Positions 18,548 through 30,669 of a DNA stretch of 64,000 nt are shown one piece after another. The first letter of the stretch is position 1, and the number at the start of each line of letters is the position of its first letter. Under the pieces are notes generated by a model that was given only the letters and a program-made list of their open reading frames with translations, did no database searches and was not told the DNA's origin. Location of the stretch: positions 372,001-436,000 of the forward strand of contig NZ_PYSY02000001.1 in NCBI RefSeq assembly GCF_003049685.1, given 5' to 3'. The translations under genes were made by a program, and so were the position numbers. Origin of the DNA: Brucella pituitosa (GTDB taxonomy: Bacteria; Pseudomonadota; Alphaproteobacteria; Rhizobiales; Rhizobiaceae).

Positions 18548-18841
18548 GTGATCCGCCACATTGTTTTCTTCAGCGTCAAGCCAGATCAGGACATCGATGT
18601 TGTCCGTAAGGGTTTGGAGCAGTTGGGCACTATTCCTTATTCCGACGTGTTTGAAGTCCTGCCGAATTCCAAGGTCGACCCGATGGGCAACGCGATCGAC
18701 CTCGTTGTCTATGCCGAATTTAAGGATGAGGAAGCGCTTTTCGCGTACAAAAGCCATCCGACATATGACGCATCTACGCAGTATGTACGTCCTATGCGCG
18801 AGCTGCGCTTCTCGGCAGATGTCGTGACCGACAAGAGCTGA
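18548..18841 (+). CDS. Dabb-family (stress-responsive alpha/beta barrel) protein
   Basis: A 97-residue ferredoxin-like fold protein. It starts at GTG 18548, with GGAG upstream, and opens VIRHIVFFSVKPD, the usual Dabb N terminus with a conserved histidine. The family forms dimers; substrates are mostly unknown. Monocistronic or co-transcribed with the ATPase gene 44 bp downstream. Confidence 0.82.
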   Translation: MIRHIVFFSVKPDQDIDVVRKGLEQLGTIPYSDVFEVLPNSKVDPMGNAIDLVVYAEFKDEEALFAYKSHPTYDASTQYVRPMRELRFSADVVTDKS

Positions 18842-18885
18842 CAGGCTTTATACCCAATCTGGCTTTGACAGAAGGTGACAGGCAT

Positions 18886-19407
18886 ATGTTTATCGTGTTT
18901 GCAGGTTTGCCGGGTGTTGGAAAGAGCACGATTGCACATAAACTGGCGGGCATTTTGCCCGCTTTTTATTTGCGAATTGACACAATTGAAAATGCAATCG
19001 TTGCTGCCGATGTGCTTTCACAGCCAGGAACTGCAGGTTATTTGACCGCCTACCGGCTTGCTGCGGATAATCTGGCGATTGGGCACACGGTCATTGCAGA
19101 TTCTGTAAACCCTCTCAAAATTACGCGCGATGCCTACGGGTCTGTGGCGATTTCCGCGAAAGTGCCGCTCACGGAAGTGGAAATCATCTGTTCCGATTTA
19201 GCGGAGCACAAAAGACGCGTTGAGACACGTCGGGAGAAGTCTCAGGACCCCTCTCACCCGACATGGAGCTCTGTTCAGTCTCGGGAATATGCCCCCTGGG
19301 ATAGATCACGTCTTGTGATCGATACAGCGTCGGTCTCAACCAATGATGCCGTCGGATTGATCGTAGAACAACTGCGTCAATCGGGTTGGCGGAGTTTGCG
19401 TAATTAG
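18886..19407 (+). CDS. P-loop kinase-like AAA ATPase
   Basis: A 173-residue P-loop protein: Walker A GLPGVGKST sits at residues 8-16. VIADSVNPLKITRDAY and the late VIDTASVS are typical of the small zeta-toxin/gluconate-kinase-like group that phosphorylates small molecules. Substrate unknown. GAAGGTGACAGGCAT supports the ATG at 18886 over one at 18865. It converges on the MGMT gene with a 4-bp overlap. Confidence 0.78.
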   Translation: MFIVFAGLPGVGKSTIAHKLAGILPAFYLRIDTIENAIVAADVLSQPGTAGYLTAYRLAADNLAIGHTVIADSVNPLKITRDAYGSVAISAKVPLTEVEIICSDLAEHKRRVETRREKSQDPSHPTWSSVQSREYAPWDRSRLVIDTASVSTNDAVGLIVEQLRQSGWRSLRN

Positions 19408-19994
19408 TCTTCGGGTGTCGGTCGTGCCTGCAATGGCAGGCCACCGAACAAATCCGGTTCCGTCGATGTTCTGGCGCGTTCGATATTGAGCAGGCGCAGC
19501 TTGGTCGCAGTACCTCCCGCAGCCGAAAAACCGCCGACCTTGCCATTGGAGCCCAAAACCCGATGGCAGGGCACGATAATCGGAAAAGGGTTTTTGCCGA
19601 GCGCATAGCCCACCGCCTGTGAAAGACTGACATCGCCCAGCCTGCGCGCGATTGCGCCATAGGTGATAGTCTCGCCAGCTTTGAGTTCCAGAAGGACTTC
19701 GTAGACCCGGCGATTGAGGTCGGGCACCGAATCAAGCGCGAGTGGTGTCGCGGAGAAATCCGGATCACCGCCTTTAAGAAGTATGCGAACTTTGTCGATA
19801 GCTTCTGTGACGAATGGCGGTGGCGTTTCATCTTCGGTATCAGAAAAGCGGTTTTTCAGCCTGTAACGCGTCTCATTTTCATCTGCATCACCGATTTCCA
19901 CGCCGACGATTTTGTCTGCATGCCAGGCGATGCCGCAAGGGCCTATCGGTGTTTCGAAGATGTTGAGACCAGACGATTCCATGGCTGCAATCAT
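19404..19994 (-). CDS. Methylated-DNA-[protein]-cysteine S-methyltransferase
   Basis: About 196 residues. The C-terminal domain has the active-site motif IVPCHRVLGSNGKVGG with the methyl-accepting cysteine, and the helix-turn-helix TYGAIARRLGDVSLSQAVG. The N-terminal half is a ribonuclease-H-like domain typical of Ogt/Ada C-domains. It removes O6-methyl from guanine in a suicide reaction. The start is uncertain between ATG 19994 and ATG 19982; neither has a clear ribosome site. Overlaps the convergent P-loop gene by 4 bp. Confidence 0.9.
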   Translation of the reverse strand: MIAAMESSGLNIFETPIGPCGIAWHADKIVGVEIGDADENETRYRLKNRFSDTEDETPPPFVTEAIDKVRILLKGGDPDFSATPLALDSVPDLNRRVYEVLLELKAGETITYGAIARRLGDVSLSQAVGYALGKNPFPIIVPCHRVLGSNGKVGGFSAAGGTATKLRLLNIERARTSTEPDLFGGLPLQARPTPED

Positions 19995-20205
19995 AACATG
20001 AGTTGGGTTTCTGCGAAAACGCCTGCGTGAAAGTCGTAATAATTGCAGCGGATCATGCTGCGAAATGGTTGAAGAACGAAGCAAATAGTGATTGTGTGAG
20101 AATAACCCGCCAATGACATGGGAAATGACCATGTCTTTAAATGGCCAAATGAATGAGCGATATCTTCTGGCGCGCGTTTGGCGTGATCGGGACGAGGAAT
20201 TTTAG

Positions 20206-20451
20206 ATGGACGATTACGAACGCTATGCCACAGGGCTGATGATCGTGTTTGGCGCGCTGATCGTCGGCGCACTGATGGCGGCCAATCTTTACCATGGCGA
20301 CAAGCCCGGTTTTCTTTTTGCGCTGGGTGCGGCGGTGGTGGCCTGGTTCTCTGCCTTTGCCGTGCTTTTCGATAAACCTCGCATTTATGGCGTTATGATA
20401 GCCATTGCGATTGGATTGGTCGCAGCATCTATCGGGGCTTTCGTAACCTGA
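20206..20451 (+). CDS. Small integral membrane protein, unknown function
   Basis: An 81-residue protein with three predicted transmembrane segments: LMIVFGALIVGALMAAN, FLFALGAAVVAWFSAFAVLF and VMIAIAIGLVAASIGAF. The ATG follows a GACGAGGAATTTTAG ribosome site, and a strong terminator comes 24 bp after the stop, both supporting a real gene. No family recognised. Confidence 0.65.
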   Translation: MDDYERYATGLMIVFGALIVGALMAANLYHGDKPGFLFALGAAVVAWFSAFAVLFDKPRIYGVMIAIAIGLVAASIGAFVT

Positions 20452-20474
20452 TCTTTGAGATATTCACTACTATG

Positions 20475-20508
20475 GAAAAGCCCCGGTTTGTCCGGGGCCT
20501 TTTTGTTT
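20475..20508 (+). terminator. Intrinsic terminator
   Basis: GCCCCGG, loop TTTGT, CCGGGGC, followed by CTTTTTGTTT. It ends the small membrane protein gene. Confidence 0.88.
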
Positions 20509-20610
20509 AGAGCGCGTTTCGATCTGATTGGATCAGATCGGCGCTCTAAATATTTGTTTTAACGCGCATCTTTGTCCGAAAACCGTTTCACACTTTTCGG
20601 GATGCGCTCT
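20509..20610. repeat. Palindromic repeat, family B (reverse orientation)
   Basis: A 102-bp element. The right-hand part reads GCGCATC...CCGAAAACCGTTTCACACTTTTCGGGATGCGC and the left-hand part AGAGCGC...GATCTGATTGGATCAGATC. It is bounded by AGAGC and GCTCT. Its right end (20609-20610) lies inside the stop codon of the BA14K gene. Confidence 0.8.
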
Positions 20611-21043
20611 AAATATAAGGCGAATAGCACTGACGCCGTGGTCCATAGTTGGGCTGAAACGTATTGTCATAGGCGCGGTAAGAGCGATACCGATTGTAAC
20701 ACCAGCGCACATGCGCGTTGCCACCGCGATACATCGGTGCCGAGCGATAGCGGGGTGGATGGCGATAGATCGGTGGTGGCCCCCAATCGCGGTAGTATGG
20801 CCGATAATGGGGGCGATAATGCCTGTAGCCATCCCGATAGCGTGGCCGATGATGGCGCCAATGGCGTCTATCGCCGCGGTAATCGTAATATTGCACCTTC
20901 TCGACCGGAGCTTGTGCGCCGGGTGAGGTTGTAGGTGCGATGAGCGTTGTTGGCTGTGCCGCATCGGCGCTTGCTGTTATGGCTGGCACGCCTATGCCGA
21001 GTGACAGACACGCTGCGAAGAAGGAAGATGCAAATCTCTTCAT
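20609..21043 (-). CDS. BA14K-family secreted protein, His/Tyr/Arg/Pro-rich
   Basis: A 144-residue protein. A signal peptide (residues 1-28, [19 protein letters not shown] to ASADA) precedes a low-complexity centre rich in HYRP repeats ([12 protein letters not shown]). The C terminus holds the BA14K motif [19 protein letters not shown] and [10 protein letters not shown]14K proteins are cell-surface or periplasmic proteins of Brucella and relatives with reported lectin-like and immunoreactive properties (family knowledge). GGGAGA precedes the ATG. Its TAG stop is shared with the end of a palindromic repeat. Confidence 0.85.
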   Translation of the reverse strand: MKRFASSFFAACLSLGIGVPAITASADAAQPTTLIAPTTSPGAQAPVEKVQYYDYRGDRRHWRHHRPRYRDGYRHYRPHYRPYYRDWGPPPIYRHPPRYRSAPMYRGGNAHVRWCYNRYRSYRAYDNTFQPNYGPRRQCYSPYI

Positions 21044-21378
21044 CGGATTCTCCCTAGTATAGAGGCTTTGTTATCAACGTCCCTGAAACCCATTTTGCTC
21101 CCGCAATGTGGCGGGTAGGTGGCTGGTAAAACTCACTTTTTCTTCTCAACGGCAATAGTTTGGTGAGGACACGAACAGCGATTCAAAATGAGCCACTCGA
21201 ATTGACATAAAGATATGTTTATGTCATTAAATGCACCTCGTGTGCTGTGGGTTCATGCAGAACCGTCAAACGCGCGCGCTATGAAGTAATCTACGCATCG
21301 CGTTTACTGAAAATCCTTTGCGGATTTCGGGCGGTGTTGTAGCGATGAAGCGTATCTGAATACAGGTGGTAATCCCCT
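21044..21378. other. Intergenic region upstream of metH and BA14K gene
   Basis: A 335-bp divergent promoter region. It holds a small CCCGC/GCGGG hairpin (about 21102-21117), the strong dyad at 21203-21226 described separately, and a GAAAATCC-tttgc-GGATTTC hairpin near 21309-21328. I found no cobalamin or SAM riboswitch signature and no open reading frame worth calling. Confidence 0.6.
21203..21226. promoter_or_regulatory. Operator-like dyad upstream of metH (possible SamR/ArsR-type site)
   Basis: Perfect 9-bp arms TGACATAAA and TTTATGTCA are separated by GATATG. ArsR-type methionine regulators of alphaproteobacteria bind AT-rich palindromes of the kind ATAAAGATAT; that assignment is from memory and is an inference. 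It lies 153 bp upstream of the metH start. Confidence 0.5.
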
Positions 21379-25161
<3,783 letters not shown>

Positions 25162-25180
25162 GTAATTTATGAAATAATAA

Positions 25181-25212
25181 TGATAAAGCCCCGCAGTGCG
25201 GGGCTTTTACAT
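25181..25212 (+). terminator. Intrinsic terminator after metH
   Basis: AAAGCCCCGCA, short loop, TGCGGGGCTTTT followed by ACATTT; about 20 bp after the metH stop. Confidence 0.85.
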
Positions 25213-25593
25213 TTATTTACTAAAATTCTATTTATAGAGAATAAATATTGGTTTTGTGAAAGCGACGTAAGAACTTGAAACCATTCTGTATAGATGGCTC
25301 AGGAATCATGTGTTATGTAATACAGGTGGCTTACGGTTTTGTAGTCGATGATTTGAATTCGCGGATTCCGGCGCCATAGAATCCCTTCAGTTTATATTTG
25401 TTTGTCTGGCGGAGTTTTAGAGCGCATCCCGAAAAGTGTGAAACGGTTTTCGGAAAAGAGGCGTGTCAAAACAAAATGTCAGAGCCCGATCTGATTCAAT
25501 CAGATCGAAATGTGCTCTGATGCCGGAGTGTGCCTGCTTGCAGCGTTTTCAGAGTAAATATTGCTTCATAAGGAAAATGTTGGGATTTATGCG
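25213..25593. other. Intergenic region between metH and the LuxR-type gene
   Basis: About 380 bp without a gene. The first 200 bp are AT-rich and probably hold the promoter of the regulator. The palindromic repeat at 25419-25518 fills the middle. No clear lux-box dyad was seen. Confidence 0.5.
25419..25518. repeat. Palindromic repeat, family B (forward)
   Basis: It starts AGAGCGCATCCCGAAAAGTG with TTTTCGG in the right half of the first palindrome. A CAAAATGTCAGAGC linker follows, then GATCTGATTCAATCAGATC, ending in TGCTCT. About 100 bp; nearly the reverse complement of 20509-20610. Confidence 0.8.
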
Positions 25594-26301
25594 ATGAAAT
25601 GGGAAGATTTATACGAAAAGATACAATCATCCGACAATGCAGAGCAATTATTTGAACATGTTAGATCTTATGCTGAAGCGCTCGGCTTTCAATATGCTTC
25701 ATATGCCATGTGTGTGCCGTCTTTAAACAGTGTTGCTCGCTGGGTGCGGTTTGAATCCCTGCCGGACGGTTGGCAGAAGCACTATGCCGCCAAGAAATAT
25801 GCGGATATCGATCCGATTATCAGGCGGGGCATAAACAGCATCGAGCCTTTGGTTTGGTCGGCTCGACAATTTGCGGAGGCTCCACAAATATGGGCAGATG
25901 CACAAGTGTTTGGTTTGAAGGCTGGAATCTCCCAGCCGTGCTGGGCAGCTCAGGGCGTTTTTGGAATTCTTACATTCCTGCGCGAAAAACCGGCCTTGTC
26001 AGAAGGTGAAACCTCGTTTCTGCGTCGCCAGATGCAGATTGTAGCCAACCTTCTGCATCTCGCTATGTACGAACATGTCGATGTTCCAAGCATCAATTGT
26101 GTGGCAGAGGTTAATCTGACGGCGCGCGAGCGTGAGATACTGCGGTGGACGAGCGAAGGAAAGACTGCTGAGATTATCGGAAAAATCCTCAACATCTCAA
26201 CCCGCACCGTTAATTTCCACATCAGCAATGTTCTTATAAAGCTTGTTGCGGTCAACAAGGTGCAGGCTGTCGCCAAGGCGCGCACTTTTGGTCTTCTGTA
26301 A
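25594..26301 (+). CDS. blxR: LuxR-family acyl-homoserine-lactone-type regulator (BlxR/BabR-like)
   Basis: A 235-residue protein with an N-terminal autoinducer-binding domain (about 15-160). It keeps the usual aromatic and acidic positions: W..HY in GWQKHYAAKKY, then DP in DIDPIIRRG, W in PLVWSA, and G in FGILTF. A C-terminal LuxR helix-turn-helix (about 172-233) contains LTAREREILRWTSEGKT and ISTRTVNFHI. Its location directly after metH matches my recollection of the Brucella quorum-sensing regulator BlxR (also BabR); this naming is inferred from context. No luxI-type synthase gene is in the window. An upstream in-frame TTG at 25561 is possible but unlikely. Confidence 0.82.
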   Translation: MKWEDLYEKIQSSDNAEQLFEHVRSYAEALGFQYASYAMCVPSLNSVARWVRFESLPDGWQKHYAAKKYADIDPIIRRGINSIEPLVWSARQFAEAPQIWADAQVFGLKAGISQPCWAAQGVFGILTFLREKPALSEGETSFLRRQMQIVANLLHLAMYEHVDVPSINCVAEVNLTAREREILRWTSEGKTAEIIGKILNISTRTVNFHISNVLIKLVAVNKVQAVAKARTFGLL

Positions 26302-26311
26302 CGGTGCTTAA

Positions 26312-26336
26312 TCCTTCGGCGGTCTTGCCCGAAGGA
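26312..26336 (+). terminator. Stem-loop after the LuxR-type gene
   Basis: Arms TCCTTCGG and CCGAAGGA around CGGTCTTGC, ten bases after the stop. It is followed by CAATTTACT, so it is a weak terminator. Confidence 0.45.
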
Positions 26337-26681
26337 CAATTTACTCCTCCAAAACCGTCTTAATACCACAAATTTAGTAGTATTTTCCGCAACTTGGGCG
26401 AAAATTGCACTTTTTGATCCGGCGCAAGTTTCTTCCTGCTTCGGGCTTAAAACAGGCAAGTTTTCGCTTAACCCTCTCGCAATACGCGATAGCATACTTT
26501 TCCTTTTGCTCTGTCTTTCACGACAATGCGCACAACGTGGTTTTACCACATCTGCGCCGGATCAAGGCATTCGCCCACCCTCCCGCGACCATCAGAGTGC
26601 ATCCCGAAAAGTGTGAAACGGTTTTCGGGCAAGATGCGCTTCAAAGTAAAGTTAGTTAGCCGGTTTCCGGGAGAAACAGAC
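26337..26681. other. Intergenic region upstream of cysD
   Basis: About 345 bp. It contains an imperfect palindrome near 26362-26384 (AATACCACAAATTT...GTAGTATT), AT-rich promoter-like sequence, and a half palindromic repeat at 26594-26645. An open frame runs through the repeat into cysD but lacks conserved sequence. Confidence 0.45.
26594..26645. repeat. Palindromic repeat, family B half-element
   Basis: AGAGTGCATCCCGAAAAGTG and GGTTTTCGGGCAAGATGCGC-type halves form one hairpin. The second hairpin of the full element is missing. It ends about 37 bp before the cysD start. Confidence 0.7.
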
Positions 26682-27602
26682 GTGCATCATGCATCCCTGA
26701 CCAAAAACCTGACGCATCTTGAGCGTCTGGAAGCAGAAGCAATTCATATTTTCCGCGAAGTTGCCGCGACCTTCTCCAATCCGGTGATGCTTTATTCGGT
26801 GGGCAAGGATTCCTCCGTCATGCTGCATCTGGCGATGAAGGCTTTTTATCCAGCTCCCCCGCCATTTCCGTTCCTTCATGTCGATACGACCTGGAAATTC
26901 CGCGAAATGATCGAGTTTCGCGATGCGCAAGCCCGAGAAAAGGGCTTTGAGCTGCTGGTTCATATCAATGAAGACGGCGTGCGCGATGGTGTCGGTCCGT
27001 TCACGCACGGCTCAAACGTCCATACCCATGTCATGAAGACAGTGGGTTTGCGGCAGGCGCTTGATAAATACAAGTTTGATGCCGCCTTTGGCGGCGCACG
27101 TCGTGATGAGGAAAAATCACGCGCCAAGGAGCGCATTTTTTCGTTCCGCAATGCACAGCATGGCTGGGATCCGAAGAACCAGCGCCCGGAAATGTGGAAG
27201 GTCTATAATACCCGCGTTTCCACTGGTGAATCGATCCGCGTCTTTCCGCTCTCCAACTGGACCGAGCTCGATATCTGGCAGTACATCCTGCAGGAAAACA
27301 TCCCGATTGTGCCGCTCTATTTCGCGGCGCCTCGCCAGGTGGTCGAGCGCGATGGCATGCTGATCAAACTCGATGATGACCGCATGACTTTGCTGCCCGG
27401 CGAGAAGGTGGAGGAACGGCTGGTGCGTTTCCGTACGCTCGGCTGCTATCCGCTGACGGGTGCGATTGAATCAAACGCCACCAATCTTTCCGATATTGTC
27501 GAAGAAATGCTGATCGCCCGCACATCCGAGCGTCAGGGCCGCGCCATTGATCGCGATGAGGCGGGCTCAATGGAAAAGAAGAAGCGCGAGGGCTATTTCT
27601 GA
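26682..27602 (+). CDS. cysD: Sulfate adenylyltransferase small subunit CysD
   Basis: A 306-residue PP-loop ATP sulfurylase subunit. [18 protein letters not shown] opens the family core, and the PP-loop-like motif is [30 protein letters not shown] and [15 protein letters not shown] are further family blocks. With CysN it makes APS from ATP and sulfate. The start is GTG 26682, preceded by CGGGAGAAACA; the family usually starts at this H-H-A-S-L-T region. TGATG overlap couples it to cysNC. Confidence 0.95.
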   Translation: MHHASLTKNLTHLERLEAEAIHIFREVAATFSNPVMLYSVGKDSSVMLHLAMKAFYPAPPPFPFLHVDTTWKFREMIEFRDAQAREKGFELLVHINEDGVRDGVGPFTHGSNVHTHVMKTVGLRQALDKYKFDAAFGGARRDEEKSRAKERIFSFRNAQHGWDPKNQRPEMWKVYNTRVSTGESIRVFPLSNWTELDIWQYILQENIPIVPLYFAAPRQVVERDGMLIKLDDDRMTLLPGEKVEERLVRFRTLGCYPLTGAIESNATNLSDIVEEMLIARTSERQGRAIDRDEAGSMEKKKREGYF

Positions 27603-29536
27603 TGAACGCCGTATTGAAGCCTTCTGTAACAAGTGCGGCGGTCAGTGACTTTCTCGCCGATCAGGAACGCAAGACGCTGCTCCGGTTTCTCACCTGCGGT
27701 TCGGTCGATGACGGTAAGTCAACGCTGATCGGGCGACTTCTCTATGACACCAAACTGATCTTTGAGGATCAGCTTGCGACGCTGAAGAACGACAGCCGAA
27801 AATTCGGCACCACGGATGACGATTTCGACTTTGCGCTGCTGGTCGATGGTCTGGAAGCCGAACGCGAGCAGGGCATCACTATTGATGTGGCCTATCGCTT
27901 TTTCTCGACACCGCGCCGCAAGTTTATCGTGGCTGATACGCCCGGCCATGCGCAATATACCCGCAACATGGCGACGGGGGCTTCCACCGCCGATCTCGCA
28001 GTGGTGCTGATTGATGCGCGTCAGGGTGTGCTCACACAGACGCGCCGTCACAGCTTTATCGCTTCGCTTTTGGGCATCCGACACATTGTCGTGGCTGTCA
28101 ACAAGATCGATCTGGTCGATTTCTCGCAAAGTACGTTTGATCGCATAGTTGCGGATTATATGAGCTTCGCCAAAGACCTGGGCTTTGCCAGTATTCAGGC
28201 CATCCCGCTGTCGGCACGCTTTGGCGATAATGTCAGCAGCCTTTCACCGCGTATTGGCTGGTATCAGGGGCCGTATCTTCTGGAGCATCTTGAAACGGTG
28301 CGTCTTGATACAGACGCTATCGGCAAGCCTTTCCGCTTTCCTGTGCAATATGTGAACCGGCCAAACCTCGATTTCCGGGGTTTTTCCGGCACCGTTGCGT
28401 CTGGATCGATTGCCGAAGGCGATACGGTCGTGGTCGCAAAGTCGGGCAAGCAATCGAAGGTTAAACGCATCGCCACCTATGACGGTGACCTACCGCGTGC
28501 AACGGAAGGGCAGGCGGTTACGCTGGTTCTCGACGACGAGATTGAAGTCTCTCGCGGCAACATGCTGGTGGGTGCAGAAGCGCGGCCTGAAGTGGCAGAT
28601 CGCTTTGCGGCCGACATCGTCTGGTTCGGTGAAGAAGCTTTGCAGCCGGGGCGCTCCTATCTGCTGCGCACCGAAACCGATCAGACGCCGGTGACGATCA
28701 GCGAGATCAAATACCGCACTGACGTCAATACATTTGCCCGCGAAGATGCGGTGCATCTGGATCTTAATGAAGTGGGGCTCTGCCATCTTCAGACGGCGGA
28801 TCAGATCGTGTTTGATCCCTATTCGGACAACCGCGTGACGGGCGCTTTCGTGCTCATTGACCGGCTCACCAATGCAACCGTCGGCGCTGGCATGATCAAT
28901 AGCGCGTTGCGTCAGGCAACCAATGTGCATTTGCAGGCTTTCGATCTCGATAAGCAGGCACGGGCATCGCAAAAATTCCAGAAACCGGCCGTGCTCTGGT
29001 TCACAGGTCTGTCCGCTTCTGGCAAATCCACCATCGCCAACAGGCTGGAACAGCGGCTTCATGCGCTGGGTAAGCACACCTATCTGCTGGATGGCGATAA
29101 TGTGCGTCATGGTCTCAACAGCGATCTTGGCTTCTCTGATGAGGACCGGGCCGAGAATATTCGCCGTGTTGGCGAGGTGGCGGGGCTAATGGCTGATGCC
29201 GGGTTGATTACGCTGGTCTCGTTCATTTCGCCGTTCCGTTCCGAGCGGGACCGCGTGCGATCTCGTCTGCCAGAGGGTGAATTCATTGAAATCTTTGTCG
29301 ATACGCCGATTGAAGAATGCATGGCGCGTGATCCGAAAGGGCTTTATGCGCAAGCGCTTCGCGGTGAGATCAAGGCTTTCACCGGCATAGATTCACCCTA
29401 TGAAGCACCGCTTTCGCCAGAGCTGCATCTCAACACTGCAGGCCGTGACATTGACGAACTCGTCGCGGAAGTAGAAAAGTATCTGGCCGAACGTGGTGTT
29501 ATCGGCAGCTATGGCAGTGATTCCTGGTCGATTTGA
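27602..29536 (+). CDS. cysNC: Bifunctional sulfate adenylyltransferase subunit 1 / adenylylsulfate kinase (CysNC)
   Basis: A 644-residue fusion. The GTPase part (about 1-440) has G1 GSVDDGKST at 33-41, G3 DTPGHAQYT and G4 NKID in VAVNKIDLVDF; GTP hydrolysis drives APS synthesis with CysD. The C-terminal part (about 445-644) is APS kinase, with Walker A GLSASGKST, the DGDNVRHGLN motif and FISPFRSERD, making PAPS. The same architecture is known as NodQ in rhizobia. The kinase domain suggests PAPS is needed for sulfation even though CysH should use APS. CysQ follows after 4 bp. Confidence 0.96.
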   Translation: MNAVLKPSVTSAAVSDFLADQERKTLLRFLTCGSVDDGKSTLIGRLLYDTKLIFEDQLATLKNDSRKFGTTDDDFDFALLVDGLEAEREQGITIDVAYRFFSTPRRKFIVADTPGHAQYTRNMATGASTADLAVVLIDARQGVLTQTRRHSFIASLLGIRHIVVAVNKIDLVDFSQSTFDRIVADYMSFAKDLGFASIQAIPLSARFGDNVSSLSPRIGWYQGPYLLEHLETVRLDTDAIGKPFRFPVQYVNRPNLDFRGFSGTVASGSIAEGDTVVVAKSGKQSKVKRIATYDGDLPRATEGQAVTLVLDDEIEVSRGNMLVGAEARPEVADRFAADIVWFGEEALQPGRSYLLRTETDQTPVTISEIKYRTDVNTFAREDAVHLDLNEVGLCHLQTADQIVFDPYSDNRVTGAFVLIDRLTNATVGAGMINSALRQATNVHLQAFDLDKQARASQKFQKPAVLWFTGLSASGKSTIANRLEQRLHALGKHTYLLDGDNVRHGLNSDLGFSDEDRAENIRRVGEVAGLMADAGLITLVSFISPFRSERDRVRSRLPEGEFIEIFVDTPIEECMARDPKGLYAQALRGEIKAFTGIDSPYEAPLSPELHLNTAGRDIDELVAEVEKYLAERGVIGSYGSDSWSI

Positions 29537-29540
29537 GAAA

Positions 29541-30380
29541 ATGAAAATATCCGCCTCACCAAAAGCCGATCCTGACGGTCAGACACTTCTTGCCGCTTTG
29601 CAGGACGCAACGCTTGAGGCGGGGCGCGTGATCATGAAGCATTATGCTAACGGTTGCGCGGTTCATTCTAAGAAAGATCAGTCGCCGGTTACGGAAGCTG
29701 ACCACGCCGCAGAAGCCGTAATCCTGTCGGCTCTCGCCTCTGTTGCTCCTGATATTCCGGTTGTTGCGGAAGAAGAAGCGGCTGCCGGTCGATTGCCTCA
29801 ACATTTGGGCCGGCGGTTCTTCCTGATCGACCCGCTTGATGGAACGCGGGAGTTTCTGCTGCGCAATGGCGACTTCACAGTGAATATCGCGCTGATAGAA
29901 GACGGTGCGCCCGTGGTTGGTCTGGTCTATGCACCGGTGCGCAATCTCCTCTATGTGGGAAGCTCTGATGGTGCTGTTGAAATCGTGACGACAGCCGATC
30001 ATGCTGCCAAAAGTCAGCGATCGATTAAGGCGCGCATTGCTCCATCCAAGCGCATCGTAGTGTGTAGTCGTTCCCATATTACAACGGAAACAGAGCAGTT
30101 TCTGAAAGCCAACCAGATCGGCGATAGTGTTTCTGTGGGGTCTTCACTCAAGTTTTGCATGATTGCGCGCGGCGAGGCTGATTTATATCCGCGATTTGGC
30201 CCGACGATGGAGTGGGATACGGCGGCAGGTGACGCAGTGCTTCGCGCCGCTGGTGGGATGACCACCACGTTTGATGCGCGTCCACTGACTTATGGCCAAC
30301 GGTCCGATGGCACAGTGCAAAGCTTCGCAAATCCCGATTTTGTCGCCTATGGTGCAGGAGCGGCACCGGTTTTTGCTTAA
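29541..30380 (+). CDS. cysQ: 3'(2'),5'-bisphosphate nucleotidase CysQ
   Basis: A 279-residue inositol-monophosphatase-superfamily enzyme. Metal ligands appear in PVVAEEEAA and in the signature DPLDGTREFLLRNGDFTVNIA; the second site is EWDTAAGDAVLRAAGG. It removes phosphate from PAP, the product of PAPS use, so its place after cysNC fits. The ATG at 29541, four bases after the cysNC stop, is chosen over upstream frames within cysNC. Confidence 0.94.
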   Translation: MKISASPKADPDGQTLLAALQDATLEAGRVIMKHYANGCAVHSKKDQSPVTEADHAAEAVILSALASVAPDIPVVAEEEAAAGRLPQHLGRRFFLIDPLDGTREFLLRNGDFTVNIALIEDGAPVVGLVYAPVRNLLYVGSSDGAVEIVTTADHAAKSQRSIKARIAPSKRIVVCSRSHITTETEQFLKANQIGDSVSVGSSLKFCMIARGEADLYPRFGPTMEWDTAAGDAVLRAAGGMTTTFDARPLTYGQRSDGTVQSFANPDFVAYGAGAAPVFA

Positions 30381-30542
30381 AAACAGGGTGTAAAAGGCCC
30401 TCTCTGGAACTGATAAGCCAGCTAATCGGGATATGCACTCAAATGATTGAAAAAAAGCCCGACACGCCCCTTGCGACTTGAAAACGGCAGCGCTATAAGC
30501 CGCTTCACGGTCGGGCTTGTGAGAGTCACGATCAGATGGTCA

Positions 30543-30619
30543 CGGAGCGTAGCGCAGCCTGGTAGCGCACCTGATTTGGGATCAGGGGGTCGGAGGTTCG
30601 AATCCTCTCGCTCCGACCA
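30543..30619 (+). tRNA. tRNA-Pro (anticodon UGG)
   Basis: A 77-nt cloverleaf including CCA. The acceptor stem pairs CGGAGCG with CGCTCCG, and the anticodon stem is CCTGA/TCAGG around TTTGGGA, giving TGG. The T arm is GTCGGAGGTTCGAATCCTCTC-like (GGAGGTTCGAATCCTC). The CCA end is encoded. Confidence 0.95.
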
Positions 30620-30669
30620 TTTTCTCCCCACGATGTTATAAAATTATCCGTATTTGTCAGCAGGCGACG

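Noticed and set aside
21044..21378. Cobalamin or SAM riboswitch upstream of metH
   Set aside because: No B12 box or SAM-II/SAM-V core was recognisable; the CCCGC/GCGGG hairpin alone is not enough.
25213..25593. Lux-box near the LuxR-type gene
   Set aside because: No 18-20 bp dyad of the expected type; the only palindromes belong to the intergenic repeat.
30447..30641. Short frames across tRNA-Pro, including one reading [19 protein letters not shown]
   Set aside because: This is the well-known spurious translation of a proline tRNA gene.
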